Below, one piece after another: positions 1 through 6,863 of a stretch of DNA of 36,396 nt. This stretch comes from an uncultured Acidimicrobiales bacterium. Lineage in GTDB: Bacteria; Actinomycetota; Acidimicrobiia; Acidimicrobiales; SHLQ01. Under the pieces are notes generated by a model. It ran no database searches. It worked only from the letters and a program-made list of their open reading frames with translations, and was not told the origin of the DNA. A program made the position numbers and the translations under genes. Within the stretch, counting starts at the first letter, position 1, and each line of letters opens with the position of its first letter. The stretch is taken from the NCBI GenBank assembly GCA_938023735.1, contig CALJDK010000032.1, positions 1 to 36,396 on the forward strand. Direction: 5' to 3'.

Positions 1-1177
1 TGGAGTTGCTGTCGAACCGGATTCCGGTTGCTGGCATCGCCCGGTCTCCGCCGGCATCGGACATCAGAATCACCTCGGTGCCTTCGGGGGACACCAAGAC
101 CACGTCGAGATCTGAGATCCGTTGGTGGCTGAAGCCCTTGATGATCACATCGACATCGACGATCGAGGTTCCCTTGGTGGTTACGTCCATGACGGATGAA
201 GCCTCGCCCTGTCCGGCAATCTTGATGCGTCCGTTCTTCGATGAAACGTCGACCTGCACCTTGTTGCTCGGAGCCGGTTTGGGGGCAGGCTTTGGGCTTG
301 GGTTCGGCGCCGGGGTTTGACCACTTCGAGCGGCGGTGATCCAGGGCCGAAGGTTGGCTAGGTCACTGTAGATACCGGCGACCTTGCGGCTCCCGCACAC
401 GGTCCCCCAGCTGACGATGCCCACCTGGGTCCACGAACCGTCGGCATTGCGCTTGGCTAACGGGCCGCCGCTGTCGCCATAGCAGGCGCCGTTTCCGGTG
501 CCGACCGTGCAGATCATGCTGAAGTTGTCGATCGAGTCGTCCTCGAGACGCTTGTTGCACGCCTGGTCGGTGAGGACCTTCACGTCAGTGTGGCGAAGTT
601 CGGTCACTTCTTTTTGGCTGCGTTCGCTCAATGCTCCCCAGCCAGACACGGTAACGGTCGTGCCTGGTGCCGCCGCACTGGCGACAGCGTTGCTTTCGGC
701 GTCGATAAGCCCGACGTTGGCGTTGAGGGAAAATGGTCTCTCAACGATAAGGAGGGCGATGTCGTAGCTGGTGTCGCCGTCGGGGCCGCCCCACTTCTCG
801 TGCACGATCGATTTGCTAACTCGGATGAGCTGTCCGCGGTCGTCGAGGTCGACGACGCCGGCTCGGATCGAGATCGATCGAGTGTTCACGTCGTCAAGGC
901 AATGGGCTGCGGTGAGAATGGTGTCGGCGGCGATGAGGGATCCGCCGCAGAATTGTCCTTGCTGATCCTCGATCGCAACCTGGTAGGGGTGATCGCCCAG
1001 CTGCGCTTTCGTGCCTTTCACGATGGCGTTGGCTGGCGCAGCGGAGAATCCGACCACGCTGGCAAGCACACTTGCAATGAGGGCCAGCGCAACGACAACC
1101 GCTCCGAAACGGGTTCGGTGTGCGGGTGCAGTGGCGGGTTGTTGGTTGACTTTGGGCATGTTTTGGTGGCTGTTCAT
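1..1177 (-). CDS. Secreted trypsin-like (S1A) serine protease with C-terminal P-domain, partial at left edge
   Basis: The gene reads leftwards from an ATG at 1177 and runs off the window after 392 complete codons. Residues 25-51 form an N-terminal hydrophobic signal (RFGAVVVALALIASVL, ending APANA), and the mature chain would begin IVKGT, as in chymotrypsin-fold enzymes. The catalytic triad is visible: His92 in LTAAHC, Asp139 in SYDIALL and Ser236 in GDSGGP. The residue at the S1-pocket position six before the serine is Gly230 rather than Asp, so trypsin-type Arg/Lys preference is not expected. A Pro/Lys-rich linker (about 288-305) leads to a P-domain-like segment (DVDVIIKGFSH, then ISDLDVVLVSPEGTEV). 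No stop codon is in the window, so total length is unknown. A second in-frame ATG lies at 1159. I see no convincing promoter or RBS. The family call is firm; the substrate is unknown. Confidence 0.92.
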   Translation of the reverse strand, partial: MNSHQNMPKVNQQPATAPAHRTRFGAVVVALALIASVLASVVGFSAAPANAIVKGTKAQLGDHPYQVAIEDQQGQFCGGSLIAADTILTAAHCLDDVNTRSISIRAGVVDLDDRGQLIRVSKSIVHEKWGGPDGDTSYDIALLIVERPFSLNANVGLIDAESNAVASAAAPGTTVTVSGWGALSERSQKEVTELRHTDVKVLTDQACNKRLEDDSIDNFSMICTVGTGNGACYGDSGGPLAKRNADGSWTQVGIVSWGTVCGSRKVAGIYSDLANLRPWITAARSGQTPAPNPSPKPAPKPAPSNKVQVDVSSKNGRIKIAGQGEASSVMDVTTKGTSIVDVDVIIKGFSHQRISDLDVVLVSPEGTEVILMSDAGGDRAMPATGIRFDSNS

Positions 1178-1294
1178 GAACGAAACGATGACGGAACGGT
1201 TATGAAGAACCTGCGAAGAAGCTACGCAAAAGCGGTTCTTCTGCTACGTCGGGCACCCGGTCTCGAACTTTTGTGAAATTCGTGCAATCTCCGG

Positions 1295-1324
1295 TGACGA
1301 ACGTGGGCCAATGGGCTCTATAGT
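1295..1324 (+). promoter_or_regulatory. Candidate promoter for the tRNA-Asp/tRNA-Phe unit
   Basis: A -10-like TATAGT lies at 1319-1324. TGACGA at 1295-1300 is a plausible -35 with an 18-nt spacer. The putative start would lie about 85 nt before tRNA-Asp. The gap 1178-1414 between the divergent protease and the tRNA holds no other feature I can support. This is motif matching by eye. Confidence 0.4.
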
Positions 1325-1414
1325 GTGAAGTCTGTTGTGGTCACCTTGGTGGTCTCGCAACGGAAGCATATGTTCTCCCGGATGCACTGCTTTGCAGCGC
1401 AACTGGGTGGCAAA

Positions 1415-1492
1415 GGTCCTGTGGTGCAGTTTGGAGTGCACGCCGCCCTGTCAAGGCGGAGGTCGCGAGTTCAAATCTCGTCAGGACCGCCA
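1415..1492 (+). tRNA. tRNA-Asp (anticodon GTC)
   Basis: The cloverleaf folds completely. The acceptor GGTCCTG pairs with CAGGACC. The D stem is GTGC/GCAC, the anticodon stem CCGCC/GGCGG with loop CTGTCAA (anticodon GTC), and the T stem GCGAG/CTCGT with loop TTCAAAT. The discriminator is G1489, as expected for tRNA-Asp, and the 3' CCA (1490-1492) is encoded. The body is 75 nt. It is probably co-transcribed with the tRNA-Phe 41 nt downstream. Confidence 0.97.
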
Positions 1493-1533
1493 GTATTCAT
1501 CCAGAGATGAATCTCCCGTAGGGAGAAAGTCCT

Positions 1534-1609
1534 GGTCGGGTAGCTCAGTTGGCAGAGCGACCGCCTGAAAAGCGGTAGGTCACCGGATCGACGCCGGTCC
1601 CGACCACCA
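1534..1609 (+). tRNA. tRNA-Phe (anticodon GAA) with A at position 54
   Basis: The acceptor GGTCGGG pairs with CCCGACC. The D stem is GCTC/GAGC, and the anticodon stem ACCGC/GCGGT carries loop CTGAAAA (anticodon GAA). The discriminator is A1606 and CCA is encoded at 1607-1609. The body is 73 nt. The T stem ACCGG/CCGGT closes a seven-base loop ATCGACG, so the nearly universal T54 is replaced by A while T55, C56 and A58 are kept. All stems pair, so the gene looks functional. Confidence 0.96.
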
Positions 1610-1616
1610 CTCGAAG

Positions 1617-1653
1617 CAGGTCAGTGTCGCTAGCGGCGCTGGCCTGTTGTGGT
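1617..1653 (+). terminator. Rho-independent terminator after tRNA-Phe
   Basis: The arm at 1617-1630 pairs along its full length with 1633-1646, including three G-T pairs. In practice this is a 13-bp stem with a CTAG loop. It is followed by a short T-rich stretch (TTGTGGTTTT, 1647-1656). It starts eight bases after the CCA end, a natural place to end the tRNA transcript. Confidence 0.75.
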
Positions 1654-1734
1654 TTTGGCGGGAAGTGGGAACGAAGGCTGTTTGGCCAACGGAAGCGATT
1701 TAAGCAGTAGCGTTCGTTTGACGATAACGACCGT

Positions 1735-3786
1735 ATGGTAAATCCGAATGTCTCTGGGTTGCGGTCTCGCTTCATCGGCGACACCAGCACCAGCAAGACC
1801 GGCGAGACCGCACGAACCGACGCAGTGGATGAGTGGCTGCGAGAAACGCTCTCGAGATCGACAAGGTTCTCTATTCTGCTCACCCCTGCCACGGCGGTCC
1901 TCTTTGCTGGCATCTTGTGGTGGAAGGGGAACGCCAACGCCACAACGCTGATCGCATGGTGCGTCGTGCTCAACCTTGTTGTTGGGCTGACCTACCGGAC
2001 CTTTGCTGAATCGACCGCCAAGTCGACCCGAGGGTGGAAGGCCCGCATGATCTTGGGACAAGCGATGGCCGGAATCGTGTGGGGGGCCTTGCCGATCTTG
2101 GCGATGCCGATGTCGTTGGTATGGCGACCCTTCGCTGGCGCCCTCATGCTGTCGGTTCTTGCCGCCTGCGCATCGTTTGCTGCAGCAAGTCGAGCGGCTT
2201 ACTGGTCGTTTACCATCCCGCTTGCGCTCATGGTGATCCCGGCGTTTCTCCTCAATGGCGGGCCGACCGGAATGGCGTACGCCGGAGTGTTTGCCTACGC
2301 GGTGCCGTTCGCTGCAGTACTGCGACGAATCAGCGGCGACGGCCACGAGCAGGCGGCCAGGCTCGCCGCCCGCAACGACGGCCTGATCCAGTCGCTTTCC
2401 ACCGAAAAAGAACTGCTGGGTGACGCCAACCGCATGCTCGAATACCGGGCGACCCACGATCCACTAACCGGGGTCTTGAACCGGTCGGGTTGCTTAGCCG
2501 CCCTCAACAACGCGCTGGCGGAAAGCAACTCGGCACCTACCAGAACCGCTCTTCTGTTTCTGGATCTCGACAACTTCAAGTCGGTCAACGACACCCTTGG
2601 ACACGACATTGGCGATCGCCTCCTCAGCGCGCTGAGCCAACGGGTTCAGGGAGCGTTGCCAACGTCAGCCGTACTTGCCCGCCTCGGCGGCGACGAGCTG
2701 ACTGTGGTGCTGCCGAAACTGCGCGACACAACCGAGGCCATCGATGTTGCTCGAACAATCGGCCGACTCTTTGAGCAACCCTTCGACCTGGCCGGCCGCC
2801 AACTCACTACCAGTGCAAGTATCGGAATCGCTATCTCCGAAACTGGCGATACTTCGGCCGATCTCCTCCGCTATGCCGACGCGGCGCTGTACAAGGCGAA
2901 GGACGCCGGGCGAAACCGCTACGAACTCTTCGACGCCGAGCTGCGCGAGTCGCTTGAGGAGCGCGTCCAGAAAGAACTCGAGCTTCGGGCCGCCCTGGTC
3001 GACGGGCAGATAGCGGCCTTCGTTCAGCCCTTCGTGTGTCTACAGACCGGGGCGGTCCTTGGGGGCGAAGCCCTTGCCCGGTGGATGCATCCGTCGGGTG
3101 TTCGTACCGCCGGGTCCTTCATCGAAACCGCGGAGAGGGCAAACCTTCTCGGCGATATCAGCCTGGCGGTGCTGGAGCAGATCCGCGACGCGAAGGTCCG
3201 AAGTAGTCCCCTGGATGAGTCGGCGATTTCGGTCAACGTTGCCCCAGCGGCCATCAACCGAGTCATGCGCCAGGTTGACGCCCGGTCGAATCAGCTCGAT
3301 GGTCTGTTTCTCGAAATCACCGAAAACGGAACCATCGAGGATCTCGAAGAAGCTCGACAAATGCTTCAGGAAGCACGTAGTGCGGGGGCCAAAATTTTGT
3401 TCGACGACATTGGCGTTGGCGAGGCACCCTTGGCGCTGCTCACCGAGCTGCCGCTCGACGGCATAAAGATTGACTGCGACTTCGTCTGGAAGCTGGAAAA
3501 GAGCGTGGCCGCTCGATCGGTGGTGGAAGCCATTGTGAAGGTCGCCGAAGGAATGGGCCTGTGGGTTGTCGCCGAAGGCGTCGAAACCGAATCGCAGGCC
3601 AGACTGCTTGCAAAGCTTGGTGTGCCCGCAGCCCAGGGTTACCTCTTCTCGCCCGCCGTACCGCTACCGGTCTTCGAAGAGATGATCGAGCAGCGCGGAC
3701 CGTTTCCGACGCCGTGGTCAACCACCGATACGCCGGCGGCCTCGATTGCTGGCGTATCGGCTACACGGTCCCCATCAGCGCGCTGA
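1735..3786 (+). CDS. Membrane GGDEF-EAL cyclic-di-GMP turnover protein
   Basis: This 683-residue protein has six or so hydrophobic segments in its first 200 residues (for example 44-60, 72-86, 105-126, 134-152, 157-174, 180-196) and no other recognisable sensor domain. A GGDEF (diguanylate cyclase) domain spans about 238-400, with HDPLTGVLNR at its start and the active-site variant GGDEL at 318-322. No RxxD inhibitory site is seen at the usual place. An EAL (phosphodiesterase) domain spans about 415-655, with EALARW (E445), SVNVAP (N501), LEITE, FDDIG (D557, D558), IKID (K578), AEGVET (E614) and QGY (Q634). The catalytic set therefore looks complete, although the usual DDFGTG loop reads DDIGVG. 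Either activity is possible. It is a stand-alone gene whose 3' end overlaps the convergent DUF2017 gene by 26 nt. The ATG is the first plausible start; the RBS is weak. Confidence 0.95.
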   Translation: MVNPNVSGLRSRFIGDTSTSKTGETARTDAVDEWLRETLSRSTRFSILLTPATAVLFAGILWWKGNANATTLIAWCVVLNLVVGLTYRTFAESTAKSTRGWKARMILGQAMAGIVWGALPILAMPMSLVWRPFAGALMLSVLAACASFAAASRAAYWSFTIPLALMVIPAFLLNGGPTGMAYAGVFAYAVPFAAVLRRISGDGHEQAARLAARNDGLIQSLSTEKELLGDANRMLEYRATHDPLTGVLNRSGCLAALNNALAESNSAPTRTALLFLDLDNFKSVNDTLGHDIGDRLLSALSQRVQGALPTSAVLARLGGDELTVVLPKLRDTTEAIDVARTIGRLFEQPFDLAGRQLTTSASIGIAISETGDTSADLLRYADAALYKAKDAGRNRYELFDAELRESLEERVQKELELRAALVDGQIAAFVQPFVCLQTGAVLGGEALARWMHPSGVRTAGSFIETAERANLLGDISLAVLEQIRDAKVRSSPLDESAISVNVAPAAINRVMRQVDARSNQLDGLFLEITENGTIEDLEEARQMLQEARSAGAKILFDDIGVGEAPLALLTELPLDGIKIDCDFVWKLEKSVAARSVVEAIVKVAEGMGLWVVAEGVETESQARLLAKLGVPAAQGYLFSPAVPLPVFEEMIEQRGPFPTPWSTTDTPAASIAGVSATRSPSAR

Positions 3787-4228
3787 CTACCTGTTCGAGT
3801 AGCCAGCCGAGGTGCATGTAGACCATTCGGGCCTGCGCATCAGGCGCTTCCGGATCGAAGTCGACGTCTTCCTCGCTGACATCGAGCTTGGTGCCAAGAA
3901 TCAGCCGCAGCTCGTTGATGGACCGCATCCACATGTTGAGCTGCTCGATCGAAAGGGTCTCGTTGTCGACGGTGGCCTCAACCTCGTCGAGCGCTGACAG
4001 GCGCTTCTCCATCAGCTCGCCGTGAACCAGTGCCTGATATCCGGCGTCGCGTTCGGCGTCGTTGGGGTAGGCCGTGGGGTAGAGCCGGCGGAGGCCTTCG
4101 TCGGTATCGAGTGTCAGCGCTTCGCGCAGCTCAGCAAAGAGGTGCCGGAGCAGGTCGCGTTGGTCGGCATCAAGGTTGATGGCAACCGAGCCGTCGCGGT
4201 TGACGGCGAATGGTTCTTTGCGAAGCAT
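3761..4228 (-). CDS. DUF2017 family protein
   Basis: A 155-residue soluble, acidic, mostly helical protein without membrane segments. Features such as the LRRLYPTAYPND stretch (about residues 66-77) and the position immediately after clpS match the actinobacterial DUF2017 family, which has no established biochemical role that I can name. It starts 19 nt after the clpS stop on the same strand, so the two are probably one transcript, and a link to the ClpS/ClpP N-degron pathway is suggested by context only. Its C-terminal codons overlap the end of the convergent GGDEF-EAL gene by 26 nt. Confidence 0.85.
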   Translation of the reverse strand: MLRKEPFAVNRDGSVAINLDADQRDLLRHLFAELREALTLDTDEGLRRLYPTAYPNDAERDAGYQALVHGELMEKRLSALDEVEATVDNETLSIEQLNMWMRSINELRLILGTKLDVSEEDVDFDPEAPDAQARMVYMHLGWLLEQVVSALMGTV

Positions 4229-4247
4229 GGGTGTCTATCCTGCTGCC

Positions 4248-4565
4248 CTAATCCTGCTGCATGGTGGCCCAGAGGCCATGTTCGTGCAGTCGGAATACGT
4301 CGAGCTCGGCCTTCTCTCGGGTGCCCGTTGAGACAACCGCTTTCCCTTTTTCGTGCACGTCGAGCATGAGGCTGGTGGCCTTTTCGTTGCTGAAGCCGAA
4401 CAGCTTTTGCAGCACGTAGGTCACATAGGACATCAAATTGATGGGGTCGTTCCAGACGATAACCACCCACGGCGTGTCGACATCAAGGCCCACATCGATC
4501 TTTGGTTCATCGACGATGATCGGGCTGGTAAGCCGCGGCGAATCGATGATGGCGGTCGACAACAT
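4248..4565 (-). CDS. clpS: ATP-dependent Clp protease adaptor ClpS
   Basis: ClpS delivers proteins with destabilising N-terminal residues to the ClpAP/ClpCP protease. The protein is 105 residues from the ATG at 4565, the usual ClpS length. I prefer this start because GGAAGG precedes it, whereas an upstream in-frame ATG at 4607 sits against the ctaA stop. The core is clear: [19 protein letters not shown] holds the Asn-Asp of the substrate pocket, and [13 protein letters not shown] holds the conserved pocket His. It lies between ctaA (42 nt upstream) and the DUF2017 gene on the same strand. Confidence 0.96.
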   Translation of the reverse strand: MLSTAIIDSPRLTSPIIVDEPKIDVGLDVDTPWVVIVWNDPINLMSYVTYVLQKLFGFSNEKATSLMLDVHEKGKAVVSTGTREKAELDVFRLHEHGLWATMQQD

Positions 4566-4607
4566 TGCCTTCCAGCTTAATTGCCTTCTAGCTGAGGCGC
4601 TGTGCAC

Positions 4608-5594
4608 TTAGGCGGGTACGGCTACGGCTCGGCGCGTAACCGGTGTGTCGGGATCGGGGGCTCCCCATCCGATGCGTAAATGAAGACGCAACACCGCCAC
4701 CCACACCAGGATCGACCCCACGATGTGCACGCCCACCAAAATCGCCGGCACGCCGGTGAAGTACTGGAGGTACCCGACGGCACCTTGAAACACGATGACC
4801 AGTAGGAGCTCGGTCAGCTCTTTCTGCAGCAGCACAAACACGCCCTGTTTGTGGGCAAGCCACACGGTAAACAGCACCGTGCCGAGCAGCAGGATCACCA
4901 CAACGCTATGGGCACGGGTAATCTCTCGAATCTCAAATGGCAACCGTCGAATCGGCTCGCCAGATGCTCGTTCGCTACCGGTATGAGGTCCTGAGCCAGT
5001 AACCAGCGTTCCGAGAACAATTGCCACAGCGGAAAGAAAGGTGATGGCTCGGGCCGGCCACAGCACGTGGCCCACCGGTTGATGATCGGTCTCGTAGTGT
5101 TTCGTCGGTTGGCCGGTGAGCTGGTTTTTCGATCGAGACTCATAGAGCGCATCGGGCATGCTGGCCCGGTGGGCCAGCACCACGGCGTTCCAGATCAGCA
5201 CCATCGAAACCAGGAAGTGAAGGAGCACCAGGCGGGCGTCGAGTTCGAGCTCGACCACAAACATGCCGATGATCACCTGCGCGAAGACGCCCGCAACCAA
5301 CCCCCACGACCACCAGGTCAGATCGGCTCGGCGAGGCGAACGACGCATCGACCCCAGAACCGCCACTGCGGCGGCAATCGACACCAAGCCGGTCACCAAA
5401 CGGTTGATGAATTCGACCATCGGGTGAAACTCAAGATCGGCCACGAACTGGTTTTCCTCGCAGGTGGGCCAGTCGGAGCAGCCGAGTCCGGAACCGGTCA
5501 GCCGGACCGTGGCACCGGTGACCATGATGAGGGCAAGCGACACGAGCGCGAAGTTTGCGAGCTTTTTGTACGTCGACGGCGTGATCAAAGCCAC
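4608..5594 (-). CDS. ctaA: Heme A synthase (CtaA/COX15)
   Basis: This enzyme oxidises the methyl group of heme O to the formyl group of heme A, the cofactor of aa3/caa3 oxidases. The 328-residue protein has about eight membrane helices. Diagnostic segments are TGATVRLTGSGLGCSDWPTC (with the paired cysteines of the first external loop), FINRLVTGL, a histidine in VLLHFLVSM, REITRAHSVVVI and GVHIVGSILVW. The start is a GTG at 5594, six nt after a -10-like TAGAGT, so the mRNA is probably leaderless. It is divergent from ctaB, which makes its substrate heme O. Confidence 0.96.
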   Translation of the reverse strand: MALITPSTYKKLANFALVSLALIMVTGATVRLTGSGLGCSDWPTCEENQFVADLEFHPMVEFINRLVTGLVSIAAAVAVLGSMRRSPRRADLTWWSWGLVAGVFAQVIIGMFVVELELDARLVLLHFLVSMVLIWNAVVLAHRASMPDALYESRSKNQLTGQPTKHYETDHQPVGHVLWPARAITFLSAVAIVLGTLVTGSGPHTGSERASGEPIRRLPFEIREITRAHSVVVILLLGTVLFTVWLAHKQGVFVLLQKELTELLLVIVFQGAVGYLQYFTGVPAILVGVHIVGSILVWVAVLRLHLRIGWGAPDPDTPVTRRAVAVPA

Positions 5595-5600
5595 AGCAAA

Positions 5601-5606
5601 ACTCTA
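5601..5606 (-). promoter_or_regulatory. -10 box for leaderless ctaA transcript
   Basis: On the minus strand TAGAGT is followed by exactly six bases and then the GTG start of ctaA at 5594. This is the spacing expected when transcription begins at the start codon. No clear -35 hexamer is seen. It lies about 45 nt from the oppositely oriented ctaB -10 box. Confidence 0.5.
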
Positions 5607-5625
5607 TGTCAGTTGTCCACAAAGG

Positions 5626-5655
5626 TTGGCCTTGGACCGCCGTCAGTCTTACGCT
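5626..5655 (+). promoter_or_regulatory. Promoter for leaderless ctaB transcript
   Basis: TACGCT at 5650-5655 is followed by six bases and the GTG at 5662. TTGGCC at 5626-5631 gives a possible -35 with an 18-nt spacer. No Shine-Dalgarno sequence precedes the GTG, which fits a leaderless mRNA and supports this start over upstream in-frame codons. Confidence 0.5.
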
Positions 5656-5661
5656 CAAGCT

Positions 5662-6561
5662 GTGCTCGACGTCGCCAAGCCGCCTTCCCTGTCAACGGTT
5701 ATTGGTGGATACGTCGCACTCACGAAGCCCCGCATCATCGAGTTGCTTCTCATTACCACCGTTCCCACCATGGTTGTGGCCGAACGGGGCCTGCCTTCGC
5801 TGTGGCTCATCGTGGCCACACTCGTTGGCGGCACCCTTGCCGCCGGCGGCGCGAACGCCATCAACATGTACGTCGATCGCGACATCGATCTACTCATGGA
5901 ACGCACCCGCAACCGGCCCCTGCCGTCGGGCCTTATCGCCCCTCGTAATGCGCTCATCTTTGCCGTCGTCATCGAAACGATCTCGTTCTTCTGGCTGTGG
6001 GGGTTCGTCAATCTCTTCAGCGCTGTCCTCGCCGTAACCGCATGCCTCTTCTATGTGTTCGTCTACACGCTGTGGCTCAAGCGCACCTCTACTCGCAACA
6101 TCGTCATCGGTGGCGCGGCGGGCGCCATGCCCGTTCTCATCGGCTGGACCGCCGTGCTCAACCGTCTCGACTGGGCGCCCATCATTCTCTTTGGCGTGAT
6201 GTTCTACTGGACCCCGCCCCATTTCTGGGCCCTGGCCATCCGCTACAAGGACGACTACTCCGCTGCCGATGTGCCGATGCTCCCCTCGGTTGCCAGCATG
6301 CGCACCACTGCGGTTCGCATCGTGCAGTACACCGTGGTGCTGTTTGCGCTCAGCCTGTTGTTTGGACCAGTGGCCGGACTCGGCGCCATCTACTTCATCA
6401 GCGCACTCGTTCTGGGTGGCCTTTTCCTTTACTTTGCGGTCGATGTTTTGCGCACCGAAGATTCGGTCAAAGCGATGCGCCTGTTCGGCTACTCCATTAC
6501 CTACGTCACCCTGTTGTTCAGCTCGATGGTTGTCGACGAACTCGTTCGGTCGGGGTTCTAG
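5662..6561 (+). CDS. ctaB: Protoheme IX farnesyltransferase (heme O synthase)
   Basis: This UbiA-superfamily prenyltransferase adds a farnesyl group to heme B to make heme O, the substrate of the divergent CtaA. From the GTG at 5662 it is 299 residues, the normal family length, with about nine membrane helices. It begins with a family-typical TKPRIIELLL segment. The prenyl-diphosphate/Mg motif NMYVDRDID (N68, D72, D76) is followed by RTRNRPLPSG. The second conserved loop, YKDDYSAADVPML, is present. The frame is open further upstream (to 5464), but that stretch overlaps ctaA antisense and is not CtaB-like. It lies 302 nt upstream of the oxidase operon. Confidence 0.95.
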   Translation: MLDVAKPPSLSTVIGGYVALTKPRIIELLLITTVPTMVVAERGLPSLWLIVATLVGGTLAAGGANAINMYVDRDIDLLMERTRNRPLPSGLIAPRNALIFAVVIETISFFWLWGFVNLFSAVLAVTACLFYVFVYTLWLKRTSTRNIVIGGAAGAMPVLIGWTAVLNRLDWAPIILFGVMFYWTPPHFWALAIRYKDDYSAADVPMLPSVASMRTTAVRIVQYTVVLFALSLLFGPVAGLGAIYFISALVLGGLFLYFAVDVLRTEDSVKAMRLFGYSITYVTLLFSSMVVDELVRSGF

Positions 6562-6863
6562 CGCTCCTATGACCAGCCTCTGCGAGCGTCACCCCGTACT
6601 TTCCGCGAGGAATCAACAAAAGAAACCCTTTCTCCCGGTTTTTTTGGCCGATGGGCACCCTTGTATGGTCGCTGCTCGTAGCGGTTCGCCGCTTGGGCGA
6701 AACTTCGGCCTAGGCTCAAGCTTTCGGGTTGGTTCGTTTCCGCGAACTCGCCAGCATTCCCAGCGTTTTTGCAACAAATCTTTAGTCAACAAGTCTTTAG
6801 TCAACAAGTCTTTAGCTAACACAGTCCTTAGGCAACCCTTAGGTAACAAGGTCACCGAATTCC
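6562..6863 (+). other. Intergenic region upstream of the oxidase operon, repeats and one hairpin
   Basis: No credible gene is present. A small hairpin GTTCG/CGAAC (6732-6736 with 6743-6747) is followed by a 15-bp tandem repeat block (6771-6842), then a short AT-richer stretch before the ATG at 6864. A weak AAGG lies 12-16 nt before that ATG. This is the likely promoter/leader of the 6864-14433 operon, but I cannot identify -10/-35 elements with confidence. Confidence 0.5.
6771..6842 (+). repeat. 15-bp direct repeats in the oxidase operon leader
   Basis: Three consecutive 15-bp units occur at 6771-6785, 6786-6800 and 6801-6815; the last two are identical (TCAACAAGTCTTTAG) and the first differs at two positions. 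Two decayed units follow at 6816-6831 and 6832-6842, each ending in CTTAG. The block is much more AT-rich than its surroundings. The spacing suggests iterated binding sites for a regulator or a leader RNA element; neither is proven. Confidence 0.85.

Noticed and set aside
6613-6855. Open frame on the minus strand across the 15-bp repeats with a repeated TKDLL peptide
   Set aside because: The repeat is a consequence of the 15-bp DNA period; there is no RBS, no family resemblance, and it lies in the leader of the oxidase operon.
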